NCBI GenBank assembly: GCA_015501595.1
Contig: JADNRX010000022.1
Coordinates: 248,001-312,000, forward strand
Source of the DNA: Hymenopellis radicata
Lineage: Eukaryota > Basidiomycota > Agaricomycetes > Agaricales > Physalacriaceae
Reading direction: 5' to 3'
DNA: 64,000 nucleotides
Part shown: positions 1 through 11,439 of the stretch, piece by piece
Position numbering within the stretch: position 1 is the first letter of the stretch
Layout: each line of letters starts with the position of its first letter
Made by a program: the position numbers and the translations under genes
The notes under the pieces: model-generated
The model's input: only the letters and a program-made list of their open reading frames with translations
Databases searched by the model: none
Told to the model about the DNA's origin: nothing

Positions 1-336
1 GCATTTAGATATATAAACAATCTCGGGAGAAACACGCGTGTTCCTTTGGGTGCTGTTCTTTGCCTCCTACTTTGACTCTCCAAAGAGTGGCCCGAGCCAC
101 CGAGTCGCAGTGCATGCCTGAAGAAAACTGACAACAGAGCGAACAGGGCTTGAAAAAGAATCCGATCGTTCGAATAGCGCCAGGCCATAAGAACTTCATG
201 CACAACGAAATTGATCCTCATCGCAAATGGTGACGTGTATTACATACATTAAGCGACCAGCGCTACAAAAAGCATTCCTACTAATACAATCTAGTCTTCA
301 TCATAAAACCCGACATGATGCAAGGAGTTAAATACT

Positions 337-1970
337 TCATCGGGATGCCCTCTCGTTGTCGACGTCTTGCGGCAGCCTGACCTCTGACACAGATGACCTT
401 ACGCTGCCGATGACAAAGCCGCGTTCCACTTCTTGGATCTCATCTTCGTTTTTCACCGCAACCTGACGATCCGTCAATGCTTGAACTGTGGACTGCGAGA
501 CAATGTAATGCATACCCGAAGCTCGGGAACCTCCGACCTGGGGCGCTTCATTCCCTGGGTCATAACCCTGAATATAGATTCCGCATTCTGGAGCTTATAG
601 GAACAGATTGACTCCTCAAATTGCGATGGAGGCGAGGGCGAGCCAACATAGACCTTCGCCGGCGGTGGAGGAAGGAAGTCATACATGCTGTGGTTGATCC
701 TGGAGAATTCTGTCTCGCCAGCCTTTGGCGAGACCAGAACTGGCCGGTCCACGGAAGCATTGGCAGCTGAGATGCCAAGATCGATAGTGTGTCGTACTAA
801 CTCCTGCTCCGACGTGGGTAACTGCGCTCTAACGTCGGCGGACAGGGTGACCCAAAGAATCGCCAGGCCGTTGAAAACGACCTGGCGAGGCGATCAGTAT
901 TGGCGCAGAATAGGATGGGGAGGAATATCGTACGTCTGCGGCACAGCTTAAGAGGCAGACCCAGCCTAGTTGCTGTCCTTTCATGAGGGTGAGGACGATT
1001 ATGTTGGCTGTAGACGTTGTCAGCGCCACACAGGCAGCACTATACAGGGACGAGGGGTCAATGACTGGTAATCGAAGAACGTCGGGTAGACGCACATTAG
1101 AGTCCGGAGAGCGACATTCCTGATCTGGGGGTTCATGTTGCGACGAATGAGGGGATAAAGGAAGAGACTTGTGAGGAAGACATTGACGAAGCTATTAAAT
1201 AATAGTAGTCAGTCATTTTGTGCGCAGAGTAACTGTTAGACCTACGCATCATACGTCAACAACATGATACTGGCGTAGCGCTTTACTCCAATGATACAGG
1301 CTTGATCGTGCTCCCGCAAGAAGGTGACCCTGCCTGAAGACTAATTAGATTCGGTTCAACCGTTCATTAGAACTTACCGATTATCATGGTACAGACGACT
1401 GCACCGTACGCTCCCACTATGGCGGCAGATATCTTGTAGATCGTCGAGTGTCGTCGCTTTGAGCCAGCTGTCGGAGACCAAACGACATGAACCTTTTCGA
1501 CTGAACGAGGTGAGACTGGTGCGCGCGAGTGGCAACACGGATGGACTCACTCAGGAAGCAGTATATCAAAAGTTTTGATGTGCCGTAGAAGAAGAGACAG
1601 ATATAGATTGCCACTGCACAACTCGTGGCGTTCGTTGACAATCCAACGCCGAACGTGATGATGCCGCCTGTTAAGGAGCGGTCAACGCAGGCCGATGAAA
1701 ATTCGCAAGAACGTACTGGAGAACAAGAACGCCCATGAATCCAAGAAGATGAGCAGGATGCATAAACGAGCCCATGTAGTCTGTTTCAATGTGTTCCACG
1801 AAAGCACCTCTTCCGATGCGAGCCGTCCTGATACACAATGCGAAATAACGGATATCCCTGAAATCGTGCGCATAAGATCGTGTGAGGTGACCGTCAAAGA
1901 TAGTACCTGCGAAGTAAATGAATGAACTCAGAGCTTGCATCCCGGGGGATGGAAAATTTAGCGAAGGCAT
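337..1970 (-). CDS. Seven-helix-type membrane protein, paralog 1
   Basis: Multi-pass membrane protein of an Agaricomycete-specific family I know only as uncharacterised, GPCR-like in topology. No ligand or function is claimed. A nine-exon model (1907-1970, 1717-1857, 1551-1667, 1378-1500, 1246-1333, 1096-1191, 934-1039, 516-881, 337-462) joins in frame to 408 aa, with introns of 44-56 bp. Hydrophobic segments include ARLCILLIFLDSWAFLFSS, the AIYICLFFYGTSKLLIYCF region, the YKISAAIVGAYGAVV region and VALTTSTANIIVLTLM. The conserved cytosolic motif EKVHVVWSP follows a spliced Ile codon, and GWVCLLSCAAD precedes the last helix. The tail is soluble and acidic. The first-exon choice (ATG at 1970) is the least certain part: a second frame is open nearby, but only the 49 bp intron 1858-1906 gives one continuous frame in copies 1-3. 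TATAAAG lies about 60 bp upstream. Confidence 0.75.
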
Positions 1971-2027
1971 TGTAAGGCGAGAAGAGTCTGGACCTTCATG
2001 GTAAAGACAATGTGAGTCAAGGATCAG

Positions 2028-2034
2028 CTTTATA
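2028..2034 (-). promoter_or_regulatory. TATA box of paralog 1
   Basis: TATAAAG on the minus strand, 58 bp upstream of the chosen ATG. The same heptamer sits at the same place in all four duplicated copies within otherwise drifting flanks, which supports it as the core promoter and supports the start choice. Confidence 0.6.
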
Positions 2035-2239
2035 AGGGGACACCTTGCGCTCGTGTTCAGGAGACTCATGAATTGACTTTGGGAAATCAGGAGACTTCTG
2101 AGCAAAGGGAGCCTGGAAGGAGCATTCAGTCGAATTGGAGACTCAGACAATGGGGATTGGTAAAATTAATTGGAGTGTCAGTACGGGTGGTGGTGGATCT
2201 GATTTCCACTGGTATCGCTACTAGTACCATGTTTGTCAA

Positions 2240-2790
2240 ATCAATGAACGGGTTGGGCCGTCGGCAAGCGCGGCAACCAACTGGTATATTGTTTGTCCTG
2301 GGAAATACCGTCAGAAAGAAACCTTGTCGAAAAGAGAGGGAGAGGCACACACCTCGTCGATCGTGATTTGGAAGATAGGGAACTCTGTGGCGTCAAGAGA
2401 GAGACAAGCATGCTGTGCATGAAATCCATAAGATCAATGTACCTGTCACAAAAAGAGAACATACAATCCAGAAGCGAAACTCTGTACATCGCCATCGACG
2501 AGATGCTCGCAGGGCTTCTCGAAGCTGCTCTGGGTGACGGTATGGTTCTTGGCCTTGAAAACGAGAGTCACGGCGTCATGAATGTTGGGGGTGATGTTCG
2601 CCGGGCCGTGTTCAAGCTTTCCATGATTTGGCAGTCGCAAGGGGCTGGAAAGAGAGGTAATACGTCATGCATTTCTCCCCAAAGCTATAATGATTTACCG
2701 TCAGGAGGAGGCGGCGGAGGCCAGTCGGCGCCGTTAGTAGCGACGACCAACACCTGGAAGGCGGTGAATGACATGAGATCATAGTTGCTC
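2240..2790 (-). pseudogene. Truncated cupredoxin-like secreted protein
   Basis: The minus-strand exon at about 2470-2640 reads HGPANITPNIHDAVTLVFK and then KNHTVTQSSFEKPCEHL, the first half of the fungal cupredoxin (plastocyanin-like, often serine-rich, GPI-anchored) fold. The His in NHTVTQ is the usual N-terminal copper ligand position. A following exon gives EFPIFQITIDE. The second half, with the Cys-His-Met copper loop (WFYC...HC...GM), is not found before the border of duplication unit 1, and the N-terminal part contains an odd proline run (near 2700-2720). I infer a gene truncated by the neighbouring rearrangement. It could instead be a divergent gene whose last exon I failed to see. Confidence 0.5.
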
Positions 2791-2799
2791 ATCAGAACT

Positions 2800-5505
2800 C
2801 GACGTTGCCTCGGGGAACTGTATAGAAACGGCCAAGTCTCACCGACGGCCGTAGTAGGGGTGTCGTCAATAGCGGATGAAGAAGGCGCAACGGTACTGAA
2901 AGCTGCAGTTGTTACGCGGAAGGTTGAACGTCACCCTTAGACATGTTGGATGTATGTTTCCTGTGCAAGGAGAATCTACGTCTCTGAGGGGTTGAGAAGT
3001 CAAGAAGTGGAGGAATGTTCTACAGGTAGAGACATCTTGAAGATGGCTCAAGTTGTTTTAAGGCTCGCTTAGTTCCCGTCATCTACTTAGGTCGTGAGGT
3101 TGGCCTGTTATACAGAGTGTGGCCATATTTATCGACCACCCTCAACGTGAACATGCGCACATTTCTGACGTCAAGTTAGCCGCTACTCGAATCGAAGAAG
3201 AATAAGAACAACTTACTGATGTTAACAGCAGGGCAACAGCGCATCAACTAATGAAATGGGAGTTCTGGGAAATAGAATAACCTTGCACCTGTCATTTATA
3301 TCACAGAAAAAGTGGAGGCACGTTGAACTGAAGACCATGAGCAGAGGCAGGCGACGTGAGCGTACTTGTAATAGCTGCGTTCGACTCCGTCCCGAGAGCC
3401 GTCGAGACCGTGTATTTTTGCTCGGAGCACGCCGCCACCGCGACGCGCAATCCAGGTTCTGGTATTAAGGCCTTATTTGAACTGTGCGGAAGACAGCGAA
3501 TGATTCGTACTAAAGACGCGTGATGACACGTCCTCAGCCAAAATGGGACCACTCGAGGTGACAAAAACACGCAAGCGCAAAAGCAAACAGCACACTGGGC
3601 AACTGTGCATCGAGGCCGAGTTTCTTTGCAGGGCACCAACAGACGCGTCGTCATTGTGTGTGGTCGTAAGAGGAAGAGATATACTTGGCAGCTGGTGACT
3701 CGATCACCTTCCGATCACCTCTCTGTTCCAGTCTGTTCCTCTCCATCCAATCCTAGGACTTTTTGTGGGCACTCTCCTCGCCTCTTTCCTTTCGTTCCCG
3801 TTGTTTGATGGACTGTGGTTCGGCTTCGAACAGCCGTAAATATAGACGTTCTGCGCGCATGCTTAAGCTTGCGAGATAGCAATGCACGCACGGGTAAGCC
3901 TCTGGAACGGAGCAGCATTGGACGGCGCCGGACTTGTTCAAATAGGCCTCTCGACGTCGCCAAGCTGTTGTCTTCGTGTGCCTTCAAACAGGCCAAGACT
4001 TGGGAACGCGGGCCTAGAACAGTATGTATTTCTGTTTCGTTTTCCTTCATTCTATTTCAACATATGGTATATAGACTTTGAGACACTTCGGTGTACCCAC
4101 GCGCCCATGCGCAGGAAGCCTACATCCTCCATTCGTGATTGCCGACTCCTCCCTAGCAGTTCCGCAATGTCTCCGCCACCTAAGATCAGCAGTGCGTATT
4201 CACCAGGCCTGTTCATATGTCCAGCTCTCATCTTTCGTAGGAAACCTCCCACCGCGCTCATTTCTGATCCTGTCGCCTAAATTACAGCTCGGCATGAGCA
4301 CGTCGATGTGGATGATCAAAAAGACAATATATGTAAATGCTCAACGATATGAAGAAGTTTTCTATAATCTCGACTGACGGGACCAATGACCGTTTCTATG
4401 GACGTCCAGCAATCTCTCTACTTCATTCGCCAGCTGCTGAGTCTACAAGGTGGAGATCGGTCGTAGTCGGTACATTCGGCGTCTTGTGCGCACAACTCTT
4501 TCCAATTCCACCATCTATCCTCACGTACACAACAGTGGGAAGCGGACACTATGAAGCGGCCCCTTCTGATGTTTCCGCAGGAAGACCTCATGCATAATCT
4601 AATCGACATTTTTTTCAGCAACAGCCCGAAATTACCTCGCCGTAATCCACGAGCCCAGTTTTCGGCGTGAGGTTGCCTGTGGTCTGCATCATCTCAACTC
4701 CGGTGGTGTGGTCTTGATGGTCTGCGGTGTCGCATCACGTGTCTCACGGGATAGTCGCGTTCTCCTCAGCGCGGAGCATTCTGCAGGCTGGAAATGGGTT
4801 TCACAAACATTGGGCCTCCATACTTCGCTCTTTGAAAGTGCAAGGTTATACGATATCCAATATTGTTGTGCGAGTCCCTTTCATTGGTTTCAATCTTCTG
4901 TGTTTGTTTCCCGTTCAATCAACGTAGCTCTTATCGGAATACGTGCTTGGATCGTCAACACCTCAATCGACCTGGTTCATTATTGGTCAAGGAATGCGCT
5001 ATGCGATTGAACTCAGCCTACACCGGCGTCGCGGTGACGAGAAGCCAACCGTTCAAGGAGAGCTCAACAAACGAATCTTCTAGACCATCTTCATCCTTGA
5101 TCGTCGTAGCAGTATCTACCACGGTCGACCGGTATCCCTTCCAGACGATGCGTGAGCCATGTTTGATTGCTATTCTTGAGCATGCTGAACATAATCCCCA
5201 GGTGCGAGGTCGAGTACCCAATTCTTTGCGATCATGAGGATGACACACCCCGTGCTTGATTTGGAATTGCGCTGGATGGCAAGTTGGATTACCTTTTGAG
5301 CATACTTCGATCAGACGTGTCTACAACGCGTCTCTGCAATCTCGCTGTTGAACGTTGAACAATTAAATGAACTTAAAGGTAGTTTCATTCTGCAACTACT
5401 TCTTGTAAGAAGATTACCCTTTCGATGTCGCCGCCGCTCTCCGTGACTCGGAAACCGCGTTCAATGGATTCTCGCAGACACTCGTGGCGCAGGAGTGTCG
5501 TAGGC
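2800..5505. other. Gene-poor interval
   Basis: No convincing gene. Short frames exist on both strands but lack coherent splice sites or recognisable motifs. A minus-strand stretch near 5040-5230 looks weakly coding in more than one frame and may be a relic. No tandem repeat or RNA gene was seen. Confidence 0.5.
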
Positions 5506-6051
5506 CTAATTAGACTTCCCGACGCGTATATCAGGAATCACCGTCTGCACCTCGCTCAGTCGAAACTTCTTCTCACCCTCCGCCGGTGCCTTTCCCTTTC
5601 CTTTCACCTTCTTCATCGGCCGGTTTCCTATATCATCCTCACTTTCCTCCTCCCTCGATCGCGCGCGCGCCTTGACTATTGGGCGAAACGAAATACCGGG
5701 AAGCGCTCCGTGCAGACGCCGAGCATCCTTCGCGGTAAGCCCCATGATCCCTTTCGCATTATGCTTCCCATTCGCGTCCGGTAATGGTAAATCCTCAGGC
5801 CATCCCGCGATCTCAAGACGACGGTTCCTGAGCAGCTCGGGAAGACTACACCAGGGAAGCTGGGGTGCGCCGAGGTTGGTATACTGAATAGGTATATCGT
5901 ACTGGGCTGCATTGACATACTTATCAGTAAGTACAGGGACATTCATGTGGCGGCGCGCACCAAGAAGTTTTGCAAAGTGGTCTTTCAGCTTGGGCAATAT
6001 AACATCTTTGGAAAGAGGTGGTCCACGATGCTGACCGGATCCCAAAGGCAT
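5506..6051 (-). CDS. Agaricomycete hypothetical protein with GWP motif
   Basis: Single frame of 181 aa starting at ATG 6051. The segment LPWCSLPELLRNRRLEIAGW, followed by P(E)DLPLPD, GKHNAKGIMGLTAKD and RRLHGAL, resembles a lineage-specific hypothetical family in which a short LPW...GWP...G(I)..L core recurs in many expanded copies. The function of that family is unknown to me. The C-terminal third is basic and low in complexity (RSREEESEDD, KKVKGKGKAP), consistent with a nuclear protein. It may be one exon of a longer gene or a remnant of an expanded family. I recognise the core from memory only. Confidence 0.45.
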   Translation of the reverse strand: MPLGSGQHRGPPLSKDVILPKLKDHFAKLLGARRHMNVPVLTDKYVNAAQYDIPIQYTNLGAPQLPWCSLPELLRNRRLEIAGWPEDLPLPDANGKHNAKGIMGLTAKDARRLHGALPGISFRPIVKARARSREEESEDDIGNRPMKKVKGKGKAPAEGEKKFRLSEVQTVIPDIRVGKSN

Positions 6052-6242
6052 CTACTATATTTCAGTTCTCGTCACGCCACAAGGAGAATGCAGGTCCTTA
6101 CTTGAGGTACGGCAGAGACCTGAGGATTGGGGAGCACAATTGCAGATGTTGGTCCCTATTCGATACTCTGGAACGAATAAAAACAATAGACAAAGAAATC
6201 TTACAATGTCATCCATCCCCTCGACAGATGGAGTTGTATCCC

Positions 6243-8383
6243 TCAACTGAAGAACAATGAGCACATTTCTAGTATGTTCTCGGATATGTCACATACCTCC
6301 GAAATTTGGACGACGAGAACCAAAGGAACAACGGGTTCGGCTTCAGGGAGCTTCCGACATTCCGCGCAATCCGGACACATCTCGCACCCGAATCGTCGTT
6401 TCCATTGCCATGGACAGTCCACAGGACGTTGCAGAGGTTCCAGTAGTGGTACATCCTGCGATTCCGGATGGAGCAGAAGGTAGGCCGCAGCATAGCATTG
6501 TCGAAGCTTTAGTGAGTGTACACCCCATCCGAATTCACAACATGTATGAGTCGAAGCGTCCCATGATTCGGAAGTGGCATCGCAGAATGCCTCTACCGAT
6601 GCAGATATGTGGGCAGGATACACAGCGTCATCGAACATTTCATCCCACACGCTCCGTTGGCAGCAATCAATCCAATATTTGCGTGGCGTCAGCTTCTGAG
6701 GGGAGTGTTCCGACATAAGCAGGTAAATGGCAGTAATCCGCACTCCGAATCCGATATCCATTGAATCCCATCGGGAAGTAGGAACTGATTGGTGTTGATT
6801 CTCCCTCCGGACAGCGAGCTCTGCTTGTCTCCACTCAGATTCGGAGCATGTTACGACTGAGCTTCGCAGGCTACGAGGAAGTCTGTTCACCCAAGGCTGA
6901 TATTGGAAATCGAACGTATCGGTGCCAAGGTGCGTGAGTCGAATCTCGTCGTCCAGCTTTGAGAGGATAGCTGCAGATATCATGCCACGAGAAACGACAA
7001 GCGCAAGAATCCTCAACCATACCGGCGTAACAATGGCAAGGCTCCAGCGCAACGCATTAAGAACAACGAGAGACAGTGGGGGTGTGTAATGGGCATCCTT
7101 GCTAGACATGTATAGCTCCTGTCTTCAAGTTCGAACTTGTTAGTTGATGGGCATGTTTGAAAAAGAAACTGAACATACAATTTAGCACATTGCTGACAAG
7201 ACGAGCCAGATATGATGAACAATATCATAGATATATCTTTGCCTGAGGGCGTGGAACAAAGGAAAGACTGCAAGTATAACAAGAACTTCAGAGGCTCCTC
7301 CAAGTACTCTGGAAGACAAGTAAAGCATGAATGGCCATGACATCGAAGATTATCCTTGAATGCAACTTCGAGGTGACTGTGCCGACCCTCGACGAGAAGG
7401 TCGCGCGCGCCGAGGCCGCCCAAGACATGATAATACAGTTTCCATACTTCACCACGAAGTGCACAGCGAGTCCAATCAGCACGACCCCTCTCCCAACCTG
7501 TTTCTCTGACAGCCACAGATGTAAATGTCGCCCAGATTATTGCTGAAACTCGCTTTGCGAATGAGGCTTTGGATACTCGCTCCCAGAGACTGGTCCAAGT
7601 GGGTAAACGGGGCTTTCGTAGCCGTAGTGACGAGCATGAAAGTTTTTGTTTCACATATTGGAGAGACTTTGTCAAAGATGGATACGAAGATGTATCACCG
7701 TGCAAGTCGGCGCACTTCTCTTCATCGCCGTCAACCCATAACCAAACTTTTCCATCCTTGAGAAGATCGGCCAGGACGCCCCAGATTATTTCGTGATGCG
7801 TGTCCGTGAATGCGTAAGGGAAGAGAGCCCACTCCACAGCGTAGAAGATGATGAATATCCGATTGAGTGCGCGCACTCCATCAAGCTCGACATACGGGGC
7901 ACCCTCTTCCGAGTCCAAGTTCAAGTTGAGCTCCTCAATGACGAACAGATTCCCGCCTGGATATTCCCTGTCAAACTGGGCTGGGGACATGGATATCCAG
8001 TGCGCCGCATCTGCGGGGAGTGGGTGATCCTCCGGTTCCGACTCTGAGTCTATATACTCTGGATCCGACTCAACACCCTCCGCCTCGGATTGGGGGCCAG
8101 AGTCGATGCGTTCGATGTTGGGCGGCTCCCCCGCCGGGAAGCCATTGCTGGTAGGGAAGGATGGTAGATCCATGGGGAACGGAGCATATGCTAGCGTGCG
8201 CTCGGCGCCTGTGGGGAGGGAAGGATATACATTCATGGTATGCGAGGAATACAGCTGGGTGGGCGTGAAGGACGCTAGATCTCGAGGGAGTGAGCGATCT
8301 TCCAGACCGTGCGCCGTGTCCATGGAATATTCCTCCGTGGGAATCCAGGGCGCCATGGGTTGGGAGTAATATGAGGGTGGCAT
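6243..8383 (-). CDS. Uncharacterised multi-exon gene downstream of TRIM insertion
   Basis: I do not recognise the product. The start is ATG 8383. The N-terminal part (about 120 aa) is Pro/Ser/Tyr-rich and then acidic (SDPEYIDSESEPED), probably disordered. A globular region follows (FIIFYAVEWALFPYAFTDTH, IIWGVLADLLKDGKVWLWVD). A donor-like GTGATACATC lies near 7700, and downstream coding continues in other frames with at least two more introns. The C-terminal part (about 6243-7060) reads IRLTHLGTDTFDFQYQPW and RPVDCPWQWKRRFGCEMCPD, ending in a Cys-rich cluster (C-x2-C-x2-C) that might bind metal. Exon borders between 7100 and 7700 are unresolved. The start codon lies only 13 bp from the TRIM element at 8397-9389, so its native promoter has probably been displaced or replaced. 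Confidence 0.5.
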
Positions 8384-8396
8384 AGCGTACGAGTGA

Positions 8397-8584
8397 TGAC
8401 AGATATCGACGAGCTGTCGGATCTTCGGCCCGGCTTACGTAACCCTTAGCTTATGCGTCCGTCATTCCGTCGTTTACTCTTTGCCGTTTACCACCATGTA
8501 CAGTAGTACAGTTAACGTGGCCTAAACGTCTCTGACTTTGCATTCGCTTGACTACCGGCTCTCTTTCCTGGTCTCACTCTGTCA
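8397..8584. repeat. Left LTR of TRIM (188 bp)
   Basis: Starts TGACAGATATCG and ends CTCACTCTGTCA. Identical by eye to 9202-9389. It lies immediately upstream of the minus-strand start codon at 8383. Confidence 0.9.
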
Positions 8585-8805
8585 TAAACGGCTACCTTGG
8601 TTGGTGGGCATACCAATCCGTCTTGAGTGACGTTAAAAACTTTGTTGGATGAGCAGTAGGCTGTTGACTGCTACGATGGACAGATACCACAGGTTTTCTG
8701 GATTCCCCGAGTGTGTTGACTTGTTCCCTTCCCCGAAACTCCCCGACATGTCCGTAATCGACGCTAAACTATCCGCCAACGTACTGGCACCGTACTGGCA
8801 CCCGC

Positions 8806-8970
8806 GCGCCCTCGACACGGCTGTGAAACTGTCCCTGAACCTCGGCGCCCTCGACACGGCTTGTAAACTGTCCCCGGATGTGGCCTCGACACGCCAATAA
8901 AACTGTCCTCGTACCCCCGAGCATGTCGCTCACCTGCCCTAGTCACGGCCCGTAAACTGACCTCCCGTCG
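8806..8970. repeat. Degenerate tandem repeats inside TRIM
   Basis: About four imperfect copies of a unit of roughly 38-50 bp built around CTCGACACGGC, then TGTAAACTGTCC. The last copy is the most diverged. This internal array is the only structure in the TRIM body and may be a packaging or dimerisation region, which is inference. Confidence 0.6.
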
Positions 8971-9201
8971 GCGTCAATTCCCATTCCCACCGACATCTTT
9001 TCTTCATTGCTGTCATCATTATACCGCCGATGCGCTTATCCAGACCGTGATGATCCCATTCCGAATACTGTCCACCGATGACACCGGATACTTAGGATTC
9101 ATTTAGTTGCGAGGAGAGTTGTTGATTCGAGGGGATGCAGTTTCCGTTTTTCTTTTGTTGGTTTGTTGGTCTTTTCACTTGATCCTCTGCTCGAGGGGAT
9201 G

Positions 9202-9389
9202 TGACAGATATCGACGAGCTGTCGGATCTTCGGCCCGGCTTACGTAACCCTTAGCTTATGCGTCCGTCATTCCGTCGTTTACTCTTTGCCGTTTACCACC
9301 ATGTACAGTAGTACAGTTAACGTGGCCTAAACGTCTCTGACTTTGCATTCGCTTGACTACCGGCTCTCTTTCCTGGTCTCACTCTGTCA
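9202..9389. repeat. Right LTR of TRIM (188 bp)
   Basis: Second copy of the 188 bp terminal repeat, preceded by the purine tract at 9192-9201 and followed directly by the target duplication AGTGA. Confidence 0.9.
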
Positions 9390-9853
9390 AGTGATAGTGA
9401 TCATCCACCGTGGACGAAAGGAAACAAAAGAGTTGTATCAATGCTGTGACAATGCTTCTGTCATTCCGTGCCGGGCGCCAATCTCCAGGCACGGTCCTTC
9501 GAATGCTCTTTAAAGCCGCAAGTCACAGAGAGTATAGACCCGACTGGGGTTCTTCAATAGGCGCGCGCGTAGATTCATAACATGTCGGGAACGAAGATGA
9601 ATCATATATATGTGTTCGATGATATGGCGGTGATATGGGAAGGAGATGACGGTCCACGGTACAGTCTGCGCTGTAGTTAATACCTGTTCTTCTCAAAAGT
9701 GCCATGAACCACGGCAGCCACATGAAAAGTCGATATGAACAATCATTAAATACAACGATAATATATATTCTACCTGCGCATCAGCGTCCGTCATTTCACG
9801 TGAAGAATACATTGACAACTCACAGGTATTCGTTTGCATTTCCCCCTCCCTCC

Positions 9854-10914
9854 CTAGTGTAGGCTTCGAGCCAAGCAGTGCGGTCGCCAGCTCTGGGTAG
9901 ATGTCTTCGCATGCACAGCTCCGCTGAAATATTTACTGACTGTGGAAACAAGGACAGTTGTTAGTTGAATGATTGCCACAGGAAGAGCACATAAGGACAA
10001 ATAGAGGGAAGAATGAAAACAACGATGAAAAAAAAAAAGAAAACAGCAAGGACGCACTGACCAGCTTGTATCGCCTTTTCCGCCGACATCAATTTCGCTG
10101 CGCGAACGCTGCGTGAGATGCTCAGCGCGCTCAACAGAATACAGACGAGCAAGGCAAAGACAACCGCTACCCGCCGCGTTTGACGCGCTTCGGATGACCT
10201 CCTGAACGGCAAGGATCCAGACGAGAACATCTGAAATCGTCTGCAAGAACGCGAACGTGATGGGACCGAGGAGCATGACGCGCTGCTATTGTCGAAGATA
10301 ATTAGCCGTGGTATACGCAAATGTAACCGCTCCCCGCACCTGGAAAACCTTCGGGCTCATGTTGTTGTACAGGAAGGATATTGCGGTTCACGTAACGCGC
10401 ATGGAACATCGGGATAGACGGTAGTGGAGGAGAAGAGTCGTTCGAAGAAAGGGCTACGCATCCGGAAAGAAACTCGCTTGTTATGGGATATCGATCCCGC
10501 CGTCCTTCTCGTGTCGCTAAGTATACGTCTTGTTCTTGCCATCGTCGGGTGCCTGACTGCGGCACTGTTGAAGCCGAGGGCGCACGGCTAACGATGGTCG
10601 GGCACTGTCGCAAGTTGTGAGATGGACAAGGTTTACAGGTAATGAAGGAGGCGCACATTTGCACTTGTCTGCCTATCTACGCTGGCCGCCGCAGAGGACG
10701 TGTTCTATCGTTGAATTTGTCGCGCTATATTCGACAGGTTCGGCGATTGAGTATACGACCAACAAGGAAGACACTCACCTTCTGCGACAACGTTGGAGCC
10801 TAAACGCGTCCCTTTAGCGCGCTGTCCTACGAACGCCCGAAAGAGGTTAGCGTGATCAACGGTCCCCAATTCGTTTTCAGAGTCGTTGGCAAGACTTGGC
10901 TCATCATGCAGCAT
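9854..10914 (-). CDS. Putative single-pass membrane protein, tentative model
   Basis: I do not recognise this product. The first exon 10779-10914 starts MLHDEPSLANDSENELGT and ends at a good donor, GTGAGTGTC. Middle exons are unresolved. Coding character returns at about 10060-10200 with RRVAVVFALLVCILLSALSI, one clear transmembrane helix preceded by basic residues, followed by AAKLMSAEKAIQA and a donor GTCAGTGCG. A pyrimidine-rich intron ending TTTCCACAG leads to a last exon reaching a stop at 9854. The shape (short N-terminal tail, one helix) suits a type II membrane protein, but no catalytic domain is visible. Confidence 0.35.
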
Positions 10915-11439
10915 GGCGAAAGGAAGGAAGAGCGTCGGATGCCTCGGGCCGGAGAGGCTCGGAAATTCCCAGCTCGCAACCAGCTCGAGTCCAGCTACCT
11001 TTTGAAGGAGCCATAGCGTTCACGCGAGTTTGTTCCGTCTGTTCTCGGCGGACCTCTTTTTGTCGACTTGGACCGCTGTGCTCTCCGGAGTTTGTATTTA
11101 GATATATGAACAATCTCGGGACAAACACGCATGTTCCTCTGGGTGCTGTTTTTTGCCTCCTACTTTGACTCTCCAAAGAGTCAGAATTTGACCGAGTCGG
11201 AATGCATGCCTGAAGAAAGCTGACAACAGAGCGAACAGGGCTTGAGAAGGAATCCGCGCTTGAGTACCGTTCGAATAGCGCCAGCCATAAGAACTTCATG
11301 CACAACGTTATCCTCCTCGCAAATGGTGTGTATTACATACTTAAGCGACCAGCGTCGACACAAAAAAAACATTCCTACAAATACAATCTACAATTATTTC
11401 TTATCATAAAACCCGGCATAATGCAAAGAGTTAAATACT

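Larger units (their letters stand above)
1..2170 (-). repeat. Duplication unit, copy 1 (left end cut by window)
   Basis: First of four same-orientation copies of a segmental duplication. It holds the membrane protein gene at 337-1970, its promoter side (to about 2170) and about 330 bp beyond the stop codon. The left edge is truncated by the window start. Its right flank (2163-2200) shares a tag containing GGAGTGTCAGTACGGGTGG with the right flank of copy 4, so these two copies retain a longer common border than copies 2 and 3. Confidence 0.9.
8397..9389. mobile_element. TRIM: LTR-bounded miniature retroelement
   Basis: Two 188 bp direct repeats (8397-8584 and 9202-9389) that look identical base for base. 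Each starts TGACAGA and ends TCTGTCA, so each begins TG, ends CA and carries a 7 bp terminal inverted repeat as LTRs do. The pair encloses 617 bp with no long frame. A purine tract CGAGGGGATG abuts the right repeat, where a polypurine tract belongs. The whole element is flanked by the 5 bp target duplication AGTGA (8392-8396 and 9390-9394). This is a terminal-repeat retrotransposon in miniature, non-autonomous. Identical LTRs and a perfect duplication imply recent insertion. No primer-binding site was identified. Confidence 0.9.

Noticed and set aside
1671..2150. Alternative 5' frame of the membrane protein reading HDFRDIRYFALCIRTARIG
   Set aside because: Open in copies 1, 2 and 4 but interrupted by TAG in copy 3, and it cannot be joined in phase to the downstream exons. 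The 49 bp intron model works in copies 1, 2 and 3.
3301..4280. Several overlapping frames of 100-130 aa on both strands
   Set aside because: No hydrophobic or family pattern, no splice support, and composition like the surrounding non-coding DNA.
8397..9389. Interpretation as two solo MITEs because of the TGACAGA/TCTGTCA inverted termini
   Set aside because: Each 188 bp repeat lacks its own target duplication, while the pair together is flanked by AGTGA, which fits one LTR element.
10904..11305. 133 aa minus-strand frame spanning the left part of duplication unit 2
   Set aside because: Crosses the duplication border and is not preserved as a whole in the other copies.
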